DNA of 64,000 nucleotides from Flavisolibacter longurius (GCA_013327885.1 JABUMY010000009.1:124001-188000); one strand, 5' to 3'. Positions 25,299 to 33,806 are shown, numbered from the stretch's first letter. Notes: generated by a model not told the origin, from the letters alone. Translations and numbers: made by a program.

Positions 25299-27323
25299 TT
25301 ATGGTTTAACGGCCGCTTTTTTACTGGTGTCGCCAGTTGCTGTTGCCGACGGTTTGTTGGTACCGGTGCTGAAGTGCAGCGCTACGTTGCTGCCGGCTGG
25401 CGATACCCGCAGGTAGCCTTGCATTTCCTGGTGCAGTGCCGAGCAGAAGTCGGTGCAATAGAAGGGGAAGATACCCGCTCTGTCGGGCTTCCACATCAGG
25501 GTTTGGGTTTCACCCGGCATGATTAGCGTTTCGGCTGTATTGGCGCCTTTGATGGCAAAGCCATGGGGCACATCCCAATCCTGTTCGAGGTTGGTTACGT
25601 GGAAGTAAACTTCGTCACCAACTTTTACCCCTTCAATGTTATCAGGCGTTAAATGCGAACGGATGGCTGTCATGTACACATGCACTTTGTTGCCTTCGCG
25701 TACCACTTTGGCCTGGCCTTCGCCTTTGGCTGCATACGGGTGCGTATTCTCTTCTATCTTATAAATCTTCTTTTGTTTGTTCATCAACATGGCGGCAGGA
25801 ATTGCTTCTGCATAGTGTGGCTCGCCTGTTGTTGGGAAGTCGAGGATCAACTTCATCTTATCACCGCTGATATCAAACAACTGTGCACTTTGGGTGAGCT
25901 CGGGACCGGTAGGCAGGTAACGGTCTTTGGTGATCTTGTTGTAAGCGATCATGTATTTGCCGTGAGGCTTGGCGGTAGGACCACCGGGTACAGACAAGTG
26001 GCCAATGGCATAATACGTAGGAACACGGTCAAGCACTTTCAGATCGCTCAGGCTCCATTTCACAATCTCAGACGAAACGAACATGGATGTGTACGCATTG
26101 CCTTTGCCGTCAAACTCGGTGTGCAAAGGGCCAAGGCCTGGCTTCTGCACTTCGCCATGTAGTGCGGCTTCGTATTTGATCACAGGAATGCCGTCGTATG
26201 AGCCATCAAAGGATTTGTTGGCAATGGCCTGCTGCAGTTTGGTGAACGAAAACACAGGAATAGTAGCAGCCAGTTTACCCGAAGCCACAATATATTCACC
26301 GGTAGGATCGGTATCGGTACCGTGTGGCGATTTAGGACAAGGAATCATGTACAGCATGTCAGGGCAGTCGGCAGGATCCAGCACCAGCACTTCTTTTTTC
26401 ATGGTAGAAGTGGCGGTATGCGTGTTCTCATCATACACGTTGTGTGCATAGTTCACGGCTTGTTTTTTGGCTTTGCCGGCTTTTACATATTCTTCGGCTT
26501 TTTTCCAGTTTACAGCCATGATAAAGTCTTTGTCTCTTGCCGATGCATTCACTTCCAGCAAGGTGTTGGCTTTTTCGGAGTTGTAGCAGCTAAAGAAGAA
26601 CCAGCCATGCGATTTGCCTTTGCCGGCACGGGAAAGGTCAAAGTTTACTCCCGGCGTGCGGATCTGGAAAGCAATGTTCATTTCACCGGAAGTTTGGTTG
26701 ATGGAAACAAAGCTGATCGAACCTTTGAAATTGTCTTTGTAGGTGTTGATGGGTACGTCACCATTCTGGTCATCAAGCGGAACAGAAAAACGGGTGGCCG
26801 CTACAATGTATTCTGAGTTCTCTGTAATAAAAGGAGAAGCGTGGTTACCGGCACTGTTGGGGATTTCCAGGATCTCAGCCGTGCGGAAAGTAGAAAGGTC
26901 AATACGGGCCAGGCGGGGTGTGTTGTTGCCATTGGCAAATGCCCAGCGTCCGTCGTGCTCGCCTTTTGTTTGCGAAAGCGAAATGTGGTGGAGGTCATCC
27001 CAGGGAACAAAACCATGTGAAGTGTTGAGCATGGGTTTGGTTTCCTCGCTGTAGCCATAACCGCTTTCGGGGCCAACCGAGAAAACCGGGACAATACGGA
27101 ACAAGCGACCGGAAGGAATGCCATAAATACCGATCTGGCCGTTAAAACCGCCGGAGACAATATTGTAGAATTCATCGTACTTGCCCGGGGCCACGTACGC
27201 TTTTGCTGCAGCGTCGCCGCTAACGGCTGCTTCAGCGCCCTTGGGCTTGCAACTAAACAAGGCCCCTGCCGTAACAGCAGTGAATGCAACCGAGGCCATG
27301 AGTTTTGAGAGTGAAATGTGCAT
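25299..27323 (-). CDS. nosZ: Sec-dependent (clade II) nitrous oxide reductase
   Basis: Reduces N2O to N2 in the periplasm. The 674-residue protein has a Sec-type leader with no twin arginine; GALFSCKP at residues 21-27 even resembles a lipobox (Cys25). This places it with the clade II (atypical) enzymes. The seven-bladed propeller carries CuZ His motifs DDLHHISLSQTKGEHDGRW and NSAGNHASPF, plus PHGKYMIAYNKITKDRY. The C-terminal cupredoxin holds the CuA ligands H587, C623, C627, H631 and M634 in HGFAIKG and YCTDFCSALHQEM. A short Ser/Thr/Ala-rich tail follows. It leads the minus-strand nos operon, with a TAAATTTG promoter element and a palindrome upstream. Confidence 0.97.
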   Translation of the reverse strand: MHISLSKLMASVAFTAVTAGALFSCKPKGAEAAVSGDAAAKAYVAPGKYDEFYNIVSGGFNGQIGIYGIPSGRLFRIVPVFSVGPESGYGYSEETKPMLNTSHGFVPWDDLHHISLSQTKGEHDGRWAFANGNNTPRLARIDLSTFRTAEILEIPNSAGNHASPFITENSEYIVAATRFSVPLDDQNGDVPINTYKDNFKGSISFVSINQTSGEMNIAFQIRTPGVNFDLSRAGKGKSHGWFFFSCYNSEKANTLLEVNASARDKDFIMAVNWKKAEEYVKAGKAKKQAVNYAHNVYDENTHTATSTMKKEVLVLDPADCPDMLYMIPCPKSPHGTDTDPTGEYIVASGKLAATIPVFSFTKLQQAIANKSFDGSYDGIPVIKYEAALHGEVQKPGLGPLHTEFDGKGNAYTSMFVSSEIVKWSLSDLKVLDRVPTYYAIGHLSVPGGPTAKPHGKYMIAYNKITKDRYLPTGPELTQSAQLFDISGDKMKLILDFPTTGEPHYAEAIPAAMLMNKQKKIYKIEENTHPYAAKGEGQAKVVREGNKVHVYMTAIRSHLTPDNIEGVKVGDEVYFHVTNLEQDWDVPHGFAIKGANTAETLIMPGETQTLMWKPDRAGIFPFYCTDFCSALHQEMQGYLRVSPAGSNVALHFSTGTNKPSATATGDTSKKAAVKP

Positions 27324-27363
27324 ATGTTTTGATTTAAGAAGGTGATCTGATTGGGTTTTAATG

Positions 27364-27379
27364 AAGACGTGGATGTCTT
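27364..27379 (-). promoter_or_regulatory. AAGAC-N6-GTCTT palindrome upstream of nosZ
   Basis: AAGACGTGGATGTCTT has perfect 5-bp arms 41-56 bases before the nosZ ATG. It lies just downstream of a TAAATTTG -7 element, a position suited to a repressor. A better-conserved form of the same motif lies at 27871-27888. Confidence 0.4.
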
Positions 27380-27387
27380 TAATCAGG

Positions 27388-27395
27388 CAAATTTA
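27388..27395 (-). promoter_or_regulatory. Putative nosZ -7 element
   Basis: On the minus strand the sequence reads TAAATTTG, matching TAnnTTTG, about 65 bases upstream of the nosZ ATG. No clear -33 element is visible. The 265-base divergent region 27324-27588 contains no gene that I can support. Confidence 0.45.
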
Positions 27396-27588
27396 TCCGC
27401 CTTCTGAAGGGGCTGTCGTGAGTACTGTCAACCCGATCCATGATATTTCTCATATGGCCTGCAGGGTAAATCAAACAACCCTACAACCGTTTTTTACTTT
27501 TAAGCAAGCTTCTGTTTAATGATGGCGTAAAGATTATGCCTTAAGTTGGCACACTCTTTATGTTTCTAACTACATATAATAGAATGGT

Positions 27589-27801
27589 ATGCGAAAATCC
27601 TTTTTGTTTCCACTCTTGTTCCTGCTGGGTGTGTTAGTCTCTTGTGGAAACAGCCAGACCAATGCTGAACTGAAAGATCTTGCCGAAGTGCATCCGCCTA
27701 CCGAAGCGATACCCGATTCCACAAAGATCGTGAATGATTCTGTTATCGTGCCTGATGTAAGCGGAGATACCAGCTTGCAAAACAACAGGGATACAGCATG
27801 A
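27589..27801 (+). CDS. Small lipoprotein of unknown function
   Basis: 70 residues: a signal peptide with lipobox (LFLLGVLVSCGN, Cys at about 20), then an acidic, Asp/Val/Pro-rich tail with no recognised domain. It is divergent from nosZ and upstream of the cytochrome c gene at 27993. Function unknown; the lipoprotein signal is the only firm feature. Similar tiny lipoproteins near respiratory genes are common in Bacteroidota and may be envelope accessories. Confidence 0.7.
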   Translation: MRKSFLFPLLFLLGVLVSCGNSQTNAELKDLAEVHPPTEAIPDSTKIVNDSVIVPDVSGDTSLQNNRDTA

Positions 27802-27870
27802 CGGAATCCCTAAATTGGAGCTGGTTGTGGTTGCGAGAGGGGAGTAAAAAGAGTAAAATAAGACCGAATA

Positions 27871-27888
27871 AAAGACATTTATGTCTTT
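27871..27888 (+). promoter_or_regulatory. AAAGACAT-TT-ATGTCTTT palindrome upstream of the cytochrome c gene
   Basis: A perfect 8-bp inverted repeat whose arms extend to about 12 bp (GAATAAA ... TTTATTC) with one bulged base. It lies about 105 bases before the cytochrome c ATG at 27993 and shares the AAGAC-N6-GTCTT core with the nosZ upstream site. It could be an operator or an AT-rich hairpin ending the small lipoprotein transcript. Confidence 0.45.
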
Positions 27889-27992
27889 ATTCAGTTCCAT
27901 GGTTGACTTTGCTCAGTTTTTTAGGCATCTTTACTGGCACAATTTTATCGCCTTTTAATAACAGCTTATTCCTGAACTTAAAATCGACAGTT

Positions 27993-28484
27993 ATGAAGAA
28001 AATGAAAGTAGTCTCCTTTTTAATGGTAACGGCTTTTGCCGGCCTTGTTGCCTGCAACAGCGGCGAAAATGCAAGTACAACAGAAACAACGACAGGCACA
28101 GAAACGTCTACCGGCAACACAACTGAAGGCACTACTGCCAGCAGTGATAAAGGCATCGGTAAATTTCAGAACGTAGAGCTGACCCATCCCCTGGATGAAA
28201 AAATGGTAGCCACCGGTAAGAATGTGTACGAAGTAAAATGTGCTTCCTGTCATAAACTTACTGATGAACGCCTGGTAGGGCCTGGCTTTGCCAAGGTTAC
28301 CGATCGCAGGAAACCCGAGTGGATCATGAACTTTGTAACCAATACAGAAGAAATGATTGACAAGGATGCCGAAGCGCAAAAAATGCTTGAAGAGTGTTTG
28401 GTGCGTATGCCCAACCAAAGCCTGAGTGATGACGATGCCCGTGGCGTGCTGGAGTTTATGCGCCAGAACGACGGTAAGAATTAA
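27993..28484 (+). CDS. Lipoprotein c-type cytochrome, putative NosZ electron donor
   Basis: 163 residues from the ATG at 27993 (MKKMKVVSFLMVTAFAGLVAC); the frame runs open upstream but that part is not protein-like. A lipobox Cys at about 21 is followed by a Thr/Glu/Ser-rich spacer and a mono-heme domain with KCASCHKLTDERLVGPGF and the probable axial Met in LVRMPNQSLSDDD. The spacing and the sequence GPGFAKVTDRR-x-EWIMNFV resemble the cytochrome at 16466 and Bacteroidota NosC-like proteins. Periplasmic and lipid-anchored, it could pass electrons to NosZ. It ends at a terminator placed inside the convergent gene. Confidence 0.9.
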   Translation: MKKMKVVSFLMVTAFAGLVACNSGENASTTETTTGTETSTGNTTEGTTASSDKGIGKFQNVELTHPLDEKMVATGKNVYEVKCASCHKLTDERLVGPGFAKVTDRRKPEWIMNFVTNTEEMIDKDAEAQKMLEECLVRMPNQSLSDDDARGVLEFMRQNDGKN

Positions 28485-28504
28485 GCGGGATTGTTTGTTT
28501 GATT

Positions 28505-29758
28505 TTACAACGAAGCCGCAGCCTTTGCTGCGGTTTTTTTGTGTGCCGAACGGTTGCTGTAAAAAGCAAAGGCGATTGCCAGGGAGCCAAGTAACAACAG
28601 GATGGCACCGATCCACAGCAACCAGTAATAAATTGGTGAATTTGTTTTCAGGAGAATCTCCAGGCCCTGGATCATTAAAAACGCTTCATTCACCAGCACA
28701 CCCAATCCAAATAAATAGAACGGCCAGGTGATGGTCTTTTTGTTCCTGTTGAAAAATCCTTCTTCAATGGCATTGCTCAGAATAAAAAAGGAAACAAAGC
28801 CCAAAAACACCAGGTGAAGGAAACCAATGATAACAGGCCGGGCGCCGTACACGGCATTGCCCAAAGGAGGATAAATAGTGCCGATGGTGAGCACCATTTT
28901 TAGTATAAATGAAATTGCCGCTGCTCCCCAAAGCAGCCTTGCGGTGGCTTGCGGAAAAATGCTGCTGTTGGTGCTTTGCCGAACAAGTGGAATAAAATAA
29001 AAAACACTCATTAAAATGCAGAGGCAGCCAATGGCACTCAGTACATACAATATGGTTAGGTTATGCCACAGCAGGGCCAGGCAAAGCGAAGGCACCAGCG
29101 ACAGCAGGAGAAAGACACTGAATGTTTTGGCTGCAGGTGGCAGCGAACCCTGTTTTTTTAGCCAGTAAGAAAACAGCGTGGCAAAGATGGCCAGGGTAAA
29201 AAAGCCATTGTACTGGAAATGCAGGAAGGTGTACACGGCATCGCGGTACAACAGCGAGTTGGTTGAATTGGTAAGAAGAATATACGATAAGATAGCAGGC
29301 CCGATGGCTGATAACAGCAAGGCAATGATGGCACCAAGCCCCGTCATTTTAACGGCGGCGTGCAGGTGCTGCCGCTGCAGGTCTTTCCAGAACACATAGC
29401 CAAAAACATAGGTGACAACAATGTATAGTGAAGAAAATGTTATGGATACTGCTGTATAGCCCCAAAACGGAAACGTGAACGCCATGCCCAGCGATGAAAT
29501 CTCGATTCCCCACAAGAGCGTTTGGTAGATCTTTTTTCGCCCCTTTTCAGCGAGCAGCACATCGTATACGAGCAGGGTGAGAAGGGCCAGGCCCGCCCAG
29601 CCGCCAAACGCAAAATGGGAGTGGGCACTCAGCAGGTTGCGATAATCGAGCTGTGGAATGGGAAACAGAATCTTACTTCGCATCAGCAACCCAAACAGGG
29701 CTATCAGGCATAAATTCAGCAGGCAGAGTCCTATCCAGAAGCTTTTTGGTCTTTGCAT
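28505..29758 (-). CDS. Heme-copper-oxidase-like polytopic membrane protein (paralog)
   Basis: A 417-residue protein with about 11-12 helices, paralogous to the one at 19407. Shared segments are SAHSHFAFGGWAGLA, RDAVYTFLHFQYNGFFT, LALLWHNLTILY and GFLHLVFLGFVSFF, giving the same set of conserved His residues. The two paralogs lie on either side of the nos operon. It starts divergently from the Rrf2 regulator gene, so its expression could be under NO or redox control. Family assignment to the oxidase subunit I-like group is by resemblance; heme and copper binding are not shown. Confidence 0.7.
   Translation of the reverse strand: MQRPKSFWIGLCLLNLCLIALFGLLMRSKILFPIPQLDYRNLLSAHSHFAFGGWAGLALLTLLVYDVLLAEKGRKKIYQTLLWGIEISSLGMAFTFPFWGYTAVSITFSSLYIVVTYVFGYVFWKDLQRQHLHAAVKMTGLGAIIALLLSAIGPAILSYILLTNSTNSLLYRDAVYTFLHFQYNGFFTLAIFATLFSYWLKKQGSLPPAAKTFSVFLLLSLVPSLCLALLWHNLTILYVLSAIGCLCILMSVFYFIPLVRQSTNSSIFPQATARLLWGAAAISFILKMVLTIGTIYPPLGNAVYGARPVIIGFLHLVFLGFVSFFILSNAIEEGFFNRNKKTITWPFYLFGLGVLVNEAFLMIQGLEILLKTNSPIYYWLLWIGAILLLLGSLAIAFAFYSNRSAHKKTAAKAAASL
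28516..28540 (+). terminator. Terminator of the cytochrome c gene, inside the convergent ORF
   Basis: The stem CCGCAGC / GCTGCGG with a 4-base loop and seven Ts begins about 30 bases after the cytochrome stop. It overlaps the last codons (Ala/Lys-rich tail) of the oxidase-like gene on the other strand. Confidence 0.8.
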
Positions 29759-29943
29759 GTTATCCTGGTTTTGGGTAGGGCAAACAGTTACCGTTCACCC
29801 CTGATCTTACGCAAGGTATAAACCGGCTGCAAATTCAGGTACTACGATCTTCCGTACGGCAATAAGAATCAAAAACCATACTGATGAAAATCATGTTTCT
29901 GAAAAACGGCATCGGGTATGTTTGCCCCTTATCGTGGGAAGGT

Positions 29944-30399
29944 ATGATGTTTTCCAAATCGTTTGGTTATGCAGTGAGGGGTGTTTTGTATATCGCCATG
30001 AAAGGTGAGGCAAGGCCATTTGTGCAGGCAGAAGAAATTGCCAGCAACCTTGCCGTGCCCCGGCATTTCATGAGCAAGATCCTGAAGAAGCTCGGAAAGG
30101 CTGGCGTTTTGTCGTCTTCAAAAGGCAAAACAGGCGGCTTTGCCCTGGCGCCAGCATCGCATTCGATTCAACTGCTTACACTTTTTAACCTTACCGATGG
30201 TCCGGATACATTTCGCAATTGCTCGCTGCGCATGCAGGCCTGTCACCATTCCAATGCCTGCCCTATCCATGGACAGATGGAAGTGGTAAAAGAGCAATTA
30301 CGCGATGTACTGACCAGTACCACAATCGGCGATATGCTGAAAGGCGACAAAGCAGATTTCCTGGAAAGCATCACCACACACCATCAACCGATTCATTAA
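29944..30399 (+). CDS. Rrf2 family transcriptional regulator with Fe-S cysteines (NsrR-like)
   Basis: 151 residues from the ATG at 29944 (MMFSKSFGYAVRGVLYIAM); the 20 in-frame residues upstream are unlike the family. The winged helix contains QAEEIASNLAVPRHFMSKILKKLGKAG and the wing SSKGKTGGFALA. Three Cys, C93, C100 and C106 (C-x6-C-x5-C in RNCSLRMQACHHSNAC), fit an Fe-S sensor site. Its stop lies 2 bases before the start of the Ric/YtfE repair protein gene, so this is likely an NO/Fe-S stress sensor. Candidate target sites are the AAGAC-N6-GTCTT palindromes, which is speculative. Confidence 0.9.
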   Translation: MMFSKSFGYAVRGVLYIAMKGEARPFVQAEEIASNLAVPRHFMSKILKKLGKAGVLSSSKGKTGGFALAPASHSIQLLTLFNLTDGPDTFRNCSLRMQACHHSNACPIHGQMEVVKEQLRDVLTSTTIGDMLKGDKADFLESITTHHQPIH

Positions 30400-30401
30400 C
30401 C

Positions 30402-31148
30402 ATGCAGGCAGAAACCTTACGCACTATGACGATTACCGTATCGCAGATCGTACGTGATGATTACCGTACGGCCGATGTATTTAAAAAGTATGGCATTAAC
30501 TATTGCTGCGGTGGCAACCTTCCGCTGGAGGAAGCCTGTACGCTGCAGAAAATAGACCGAACAGCGCTGGACAGGGAACTGCAGCAGGCAACGCAAAATT
30601 TTTCCCTTCCCAGTTCAACGGCGTTTGACCAGTGGCCACTGCCTTTCCTGATTGATTATATTACGCATGTGCACCACGGTTATATCCGCACGGTGCTGCC
30701 TTCGCTGAAGGCCTTTGTCAACAGTTATATACCGGGCCACCTTAAAAAGTTTCCGCACCTGGCGGCCGTACACGAAACCTTTACCTGCCTGGTCACGGAA
30801 GTGGAAGAGCATACAGCACTGGAAGAAGAAAGCATCTTTCCGTATGCAAAGCAGATCATAAATACCTATAACCGGCGGGAAGTGTATGGTAACCTGTTTG
30901 TTCGTACCATGAGCAAGCCCCTGGCCGAAACGATAAAAAAAGAACACGGCCGCATTGCCAATCATTTAAAGCAGTTGCGGGAGCAAACAGGTAACTACAT
31001 TTTTGTGCCGGATGCCTGTACCAATTACCAGGTGCTTTACAACAAACTGAAAGAATTTGATGCCGACCTGGTGCAGCATAAACACCTGGAGAATAACATT
31101 CTTTACCCCAAGGTGCTGGAAATGGAAAAGAGCCTGCTGCAAGTCTAA
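30402..31148 (+). CDS. ric: Iron-sulfur cluster repair di-iron protein (Ric/YtfE/ScdA)
   Basis: 248 residues from the ATG at 30402. The N-terminal ScdA/DUF542 domain has TITVSQIVRDDYRTADVFKK and the Cys pair C35-C36 in YCCGGN. The C-terminal hemerythrin-like domain has HVHHGYIRTVLPSL, EHTALEEESIFPY, KEHGRIANHLKQL and HKHLENNILYPKVLEME, which supply the di-iron ligands. Ric repairs Fe-S clusters damaged by NO or oxidants in the cytoplasm. It is coupled to the Rrf2 regulator upstream, a combination that supports NO-stress function beside the N2O reductase genes. Confidence 0.95.
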   Translation: MQAETLRTMTITVSQIVRDDYRTADVFKKYGINYCCGGNLPLEEACTLQKIDRTALDRELQQATQNFSLPSSTAFDQWPLPFLIDYITHVHHGYIRTVLPSLKAFVNSYIPGHLKKFPHLAAVHETFTCLVTEVEEHTALEEESIFPYAKQIINTYNRREVYGNLFVRTMSKPLAETIKKEHGRIANHLKQLREQTGNYIFVPDACTNYQVLYNKLKEFDADLVQHKHLENNILYPKVLEMEKSLLQV

Positions 31149-31189
31149 GGCTTTGCCTTAAGTTTGTGAAAATCGATTCAGTTGTGACG

Positions 31190-32773
31190 ATGCCCCAACT
31201 TTCCCGCCGCAGGGCTACGGTATACGCCGTGCTGGTGTTTATCTTAACCATTGCGCTGGCGTTTTTTATGCCCGGCTACAGCATTACACTCAGCGGCCTG
31301 CTGGTGGTGATCTTTTTTTCTGTATTTGTTCCCACGCCCAGCTCAACCCTTATTGCCGGCATTGGCAGCAGTGCCATCGTGTTTGGCTTTTTGTTTTGGA
31401 ATAAACTGGGCCGTGGCACCGATACCACCTGGGCCGAATACATTTTTCTGTTTGTACTGATCCTTTTTTCAACACTTATCGTGCTTTACATCAAAGGCCT
31501 GTTGCGAAACATGGAGTTTGATAAGTCGCACATGACCTCCCTGTTTGAAAATGCTACCGAAGGCATTATCCTGGCCGACCAAACCGCTTCTATTGTGCTG
31601 GTCAATCCATCGGCCTGCGAAATGTTTGGCTACAATGCGCAGGAGTTGGTAGGGCAGAAGGTAGAAGTGCTACTGCCCACCCGGTACCGCACGGGCCATG
31701 TGCAGTTGCGGCAGGGCTTTTACCATCATCCTACCGACAGGCAGATGGGGTCAGGCCGCGATCTTTTCGGGCAAAAAAAAGACGGCAGCAACTTCCCGGT
31801 GGAAGTGAGCCTGAGTTCTTACCAGCAAAACCAAAAGCAGTACGTGATTGCTTTTGTGGTGGACATTACGCACCGCAAGGAAATTGAGCGCAGCATGCTG
31901 GAGCAGCAAAAGCAGTTGGAAAAAGTAACCAACGATGTGCGCCGCATGAATACGGAACTGGAAGCCAAAGTAGAGGAGCGGACCATTATTTTAAAAGAAG
32001 CCCTGCAACGGCTGGAGCAATCGCAAGCTGAATTGAGCGAAGCACTGGACAAAGAACGCCAGTTGAACGAGATCAAAAGCCGTTTTGTCTCCATGGCTTC
32101 ACATGAGTTTCGTACACCACTGAGTTCTGTACTTTCTTCTGCCTCTCTCATTGGTAAATACACTACTACCGAGCAGCAGCCCAACCGGGATAAACACGTC
32201 AAGCGGATAAAGGAAAGCGTGAAGCACCTGAACGATCTGCTGGAAGATTTTCTCAGCCTGGGTAAGCTGGATGAAGGAAAGATCGGTGCACAAAAAGTAG
32301 CGTTCCATCTTTCGGAAACCATTCTCGATACCATTGACGAGGTGAGAGGCATGGTGCGGAATGGGCAGGAAATTCGCTATGTGCACGAAGGGCCGGACGA
32401 TGCGTTCAGCGATAAAAAACTCTTGAAGAATATCCTCATCAACCTCATCTCCAATGCGCTGAAATTTTCAGAAGAAGAAGCCACAGTGGATGTAACCAGC
32501 GAGGTAACCGATGGCCTGGCTATCATCCGGGTAACGGACAAGGGCATTGGTATTTCGGAGGAAGACCAGGAGCATCTTTTCTCCTCGTTTTTCCGCGGCC
32601 GTAATGCCATCAACATCCAGGGAACCGGTCTTGGGCTGCATATTGTAAAACGATACACGGAATTAATCGGGGGTTCTATAAATTTGAAGAGTGCATTGGG
32701 CGAAGGCACAACAGTTACGATAACAATTCCCATAAACGAGAATCAACATGACGAAAACAATCCTGGTCATTGA
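31190..32773 (+). CDS. Membrane PAS-domain sensor histidine kinase
   Basis: About 527 residues from the ATG at 31190 (a GTG at 31166 would add eight). Three or four N-terminal helices (~10-105) lead to a PAS domain at about 115-235 (LFENATEGIILADQTASIVLVN ... GQKKDGSNFPVEVSL). A coiled coil of about 65 residues follows, then HisKA with H305 in SMASHEFRTPLSS and HATPase with NLISNALKFS, DKGIGISEEDQEHLF and GTGLGLHIV. The gene overlaps the following REC-CRP regulator by 26 bases, so that protein is its probable partner. The stimulus is unknown; a redox or NO signal would fit the neighbourhood. Confidence 0.93.
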   Translation: MPQLSRRRATVYAVLVFILTIALAFFMPGYSITLSGLLVVIFFSVFVPTPSSTLIAGIGSSAIVFGFLFWNKLGRGTDTTWAEYIFLFVLILFSTLIVLYIKGLLRNMEFDKSHMTSLFENATEGIILADQTASIVLVNPSACEMFGYNAQELVGQKVEVLLPTRYRTGHVQLRQGFYHHPTDRQMGSGRDLFGQKKDGSNFPVEVSLSSYQQNQKQYVIAFVVDITHRKEIERSMLEQQKQLEKVTNDVRRMNTELEAKVEERTIILKEALQRLEQSQAELSEALDKERQLNEIKSRFVSMASHEFRTPLSSVLSSASLIGKYTTTEQQPNRDKHVKRIKESVKHLNDLLEDFLSLGKLDEGKIGAQKVAFHLSETILDTIDEVRGMVRNGQEIRYVHEGPDDAFSDKKLLKNILINLISNALKFSEEEATVDVTSEVTDGLAIIRVTDKGIGISEEDQEHLFSSFFRGRNAINIQGTGLGLHIVKRYTELIGGSINLKSALGEGTTVTITIPINENQHDENNPGH

Positions 32774-33806
32774 CGACAACAACGATCTCCGCGAAAACAC
32801 GGCCGAGATTTTAGACCTGGCAGGCTATAAAACCCTCACCGCCGAAAACGGAAAGCGGGGCGTAGAAGTGGCCACCCGTGAAAAACCCGATGTCATTGTC
32901 TGTGATATCATGATGCCGGAACTGGATGGCTACGGCGTGCTGCACCTGCTGCGCAAAAATGCCGATACGCAGAACATTCCTTTTATTTTTTTAACGGCCA
33001 AAACAGAACGAAGTGATTTCCGGAAGGGCATGGAAATGGGCGCCGATGATTATGTGACCAAACCCTTTGAAGACATTGAACTGCTGAACGCCATTGAAGT
33101 TCGCCTGAAAAAAGCCGAAGTGCTGAAGCAGAACTACGCTTCTTCGCCGCAAGGCCTGGCGCAGTTTGTAAAAGATGTAAAAGACACAGGCCTGCTCAAG
33201 CATCTTTCTGATCAATACGCCATCGAAAGTTTCAATAAAAAGCAAACGCTTTACCAGGAAGGAAAGCGGCCACGGTTTTTGTACTATCTCGTCAGCGGCA
33301 AGGTAAAAGCATACAAAACCCACGAAGACGGAAAAGAATACATCACCGATCTATTCAGCGCCGGCGATTTTATCGGCTATTCGGCCCTCATCGAAGACAA
33401 AAATTACGACGACAGCGCCACCATCCTGGAAGATGCCGAGATCATGCAGATACCGCGGGAAGAATTCCTGGGCATGATCTACAGCGACATTAACATTGCC
33501 ACCAAATTCATCCGCATTGTAACGCAAAACGTAAAGGAAAAAGAAGAGCGTCTTTTAAACCTTGCTTACAGCTCGCTGCGCAAGCGGGTAGCCAAAGCCT
33601 TGGTTGACATCCATGAAAAGTTCAATAAGGACGGACAAAAAAGCCTGATCGAATTTTCGCGGGAAGACATTGCGCAATATGTAGGCACAGCCACGGAATC
33701 ACTTATCCGCACCCTGAGCGATTTCAAAAGCGAAAGCCTGATTGAAATTAAAAGCGGTAAGATATCCATCATCAACCTTGATAAACTAAAGAACTTACTT
33801 TATTAA
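32748..33806 (+). CDS. Response regulator with CRP/FNR-type output (REC-cNMP-HTH)
   Basis: A 352-residue fusion. The receiver domain (1-120) has the phospho-acceptor Asp53 in VIVCDIMMPELDG and Lys in VTKPFEDIELL. A cNMP-binding-like domain (about 150-265) follows: FLYYLVSGKVKAYKTHEDG and FSAGDFIGYSALIEDKNYDD. It lacks the usual Arg of the phosphate-binding cassette, so cAMP binding is doubtful. The C-terminal CRP-type winged helix contains FSREDIAQYVGTATESLIRTLSDF. No FNR-like Cys cluster is present. Its gene overlaps the sensor kinase gene. It is the best local candidate for binding the CTGAT-N4-ATCAG dyads, by inference. Confidence 0.93.
   Translation: MTKTILVIDDNNDLRENTAEILDLAGYKTLTAENGKRGVEVATREKPDVIVCDIMMPELDGYGVLHLLRKNADTQNIPFIFLTAKTERSDFRKGMEMGADDYVTKPFEDIELLNAIEVRLKKAEVLKQNYASSPQGLAQFVKDVKDTGLLKHLSDQYAIESFNKKQTLYQEGKRPRFLYYLVSGKVKAYKTHEDGKEYITDLFSAGDFIGYSALIEDKNYDDSATILEDAEIMQIPREEFLGMIYSDINIATKFIRIVTQNVKEKEERLLNLAYSSLRKRVAKALVDIHEKFNKDGQKSLIEFSREDIAQYVGTATESLIRTLSDFKSESLIEIKSGKISIINLDKLKNLLY

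Noticed and set aside
27798-27992. N-terminal extension of the cytochrome c lipoprotein
   Set aside because: A clear signal peptide with lipobox begins at 27993, and the upstream part overlaps the palindrome and intergenic sequence.
31190-32773. FixL-like heme-binding PAS domain in the sensor kinase
   Set aside because: The G-x-GR...KKDG segment resembles FixL, but the position of the heme-ligating His is occupied by Arg (RQMGSGR), so heme binding is not supported.
32748-33806. FNR-type oxygen sensor
   Set aside because: The CRP-like domain has no N-terminal Cys cluster; the protein has a receiver domain with a phospho-Asp instead.
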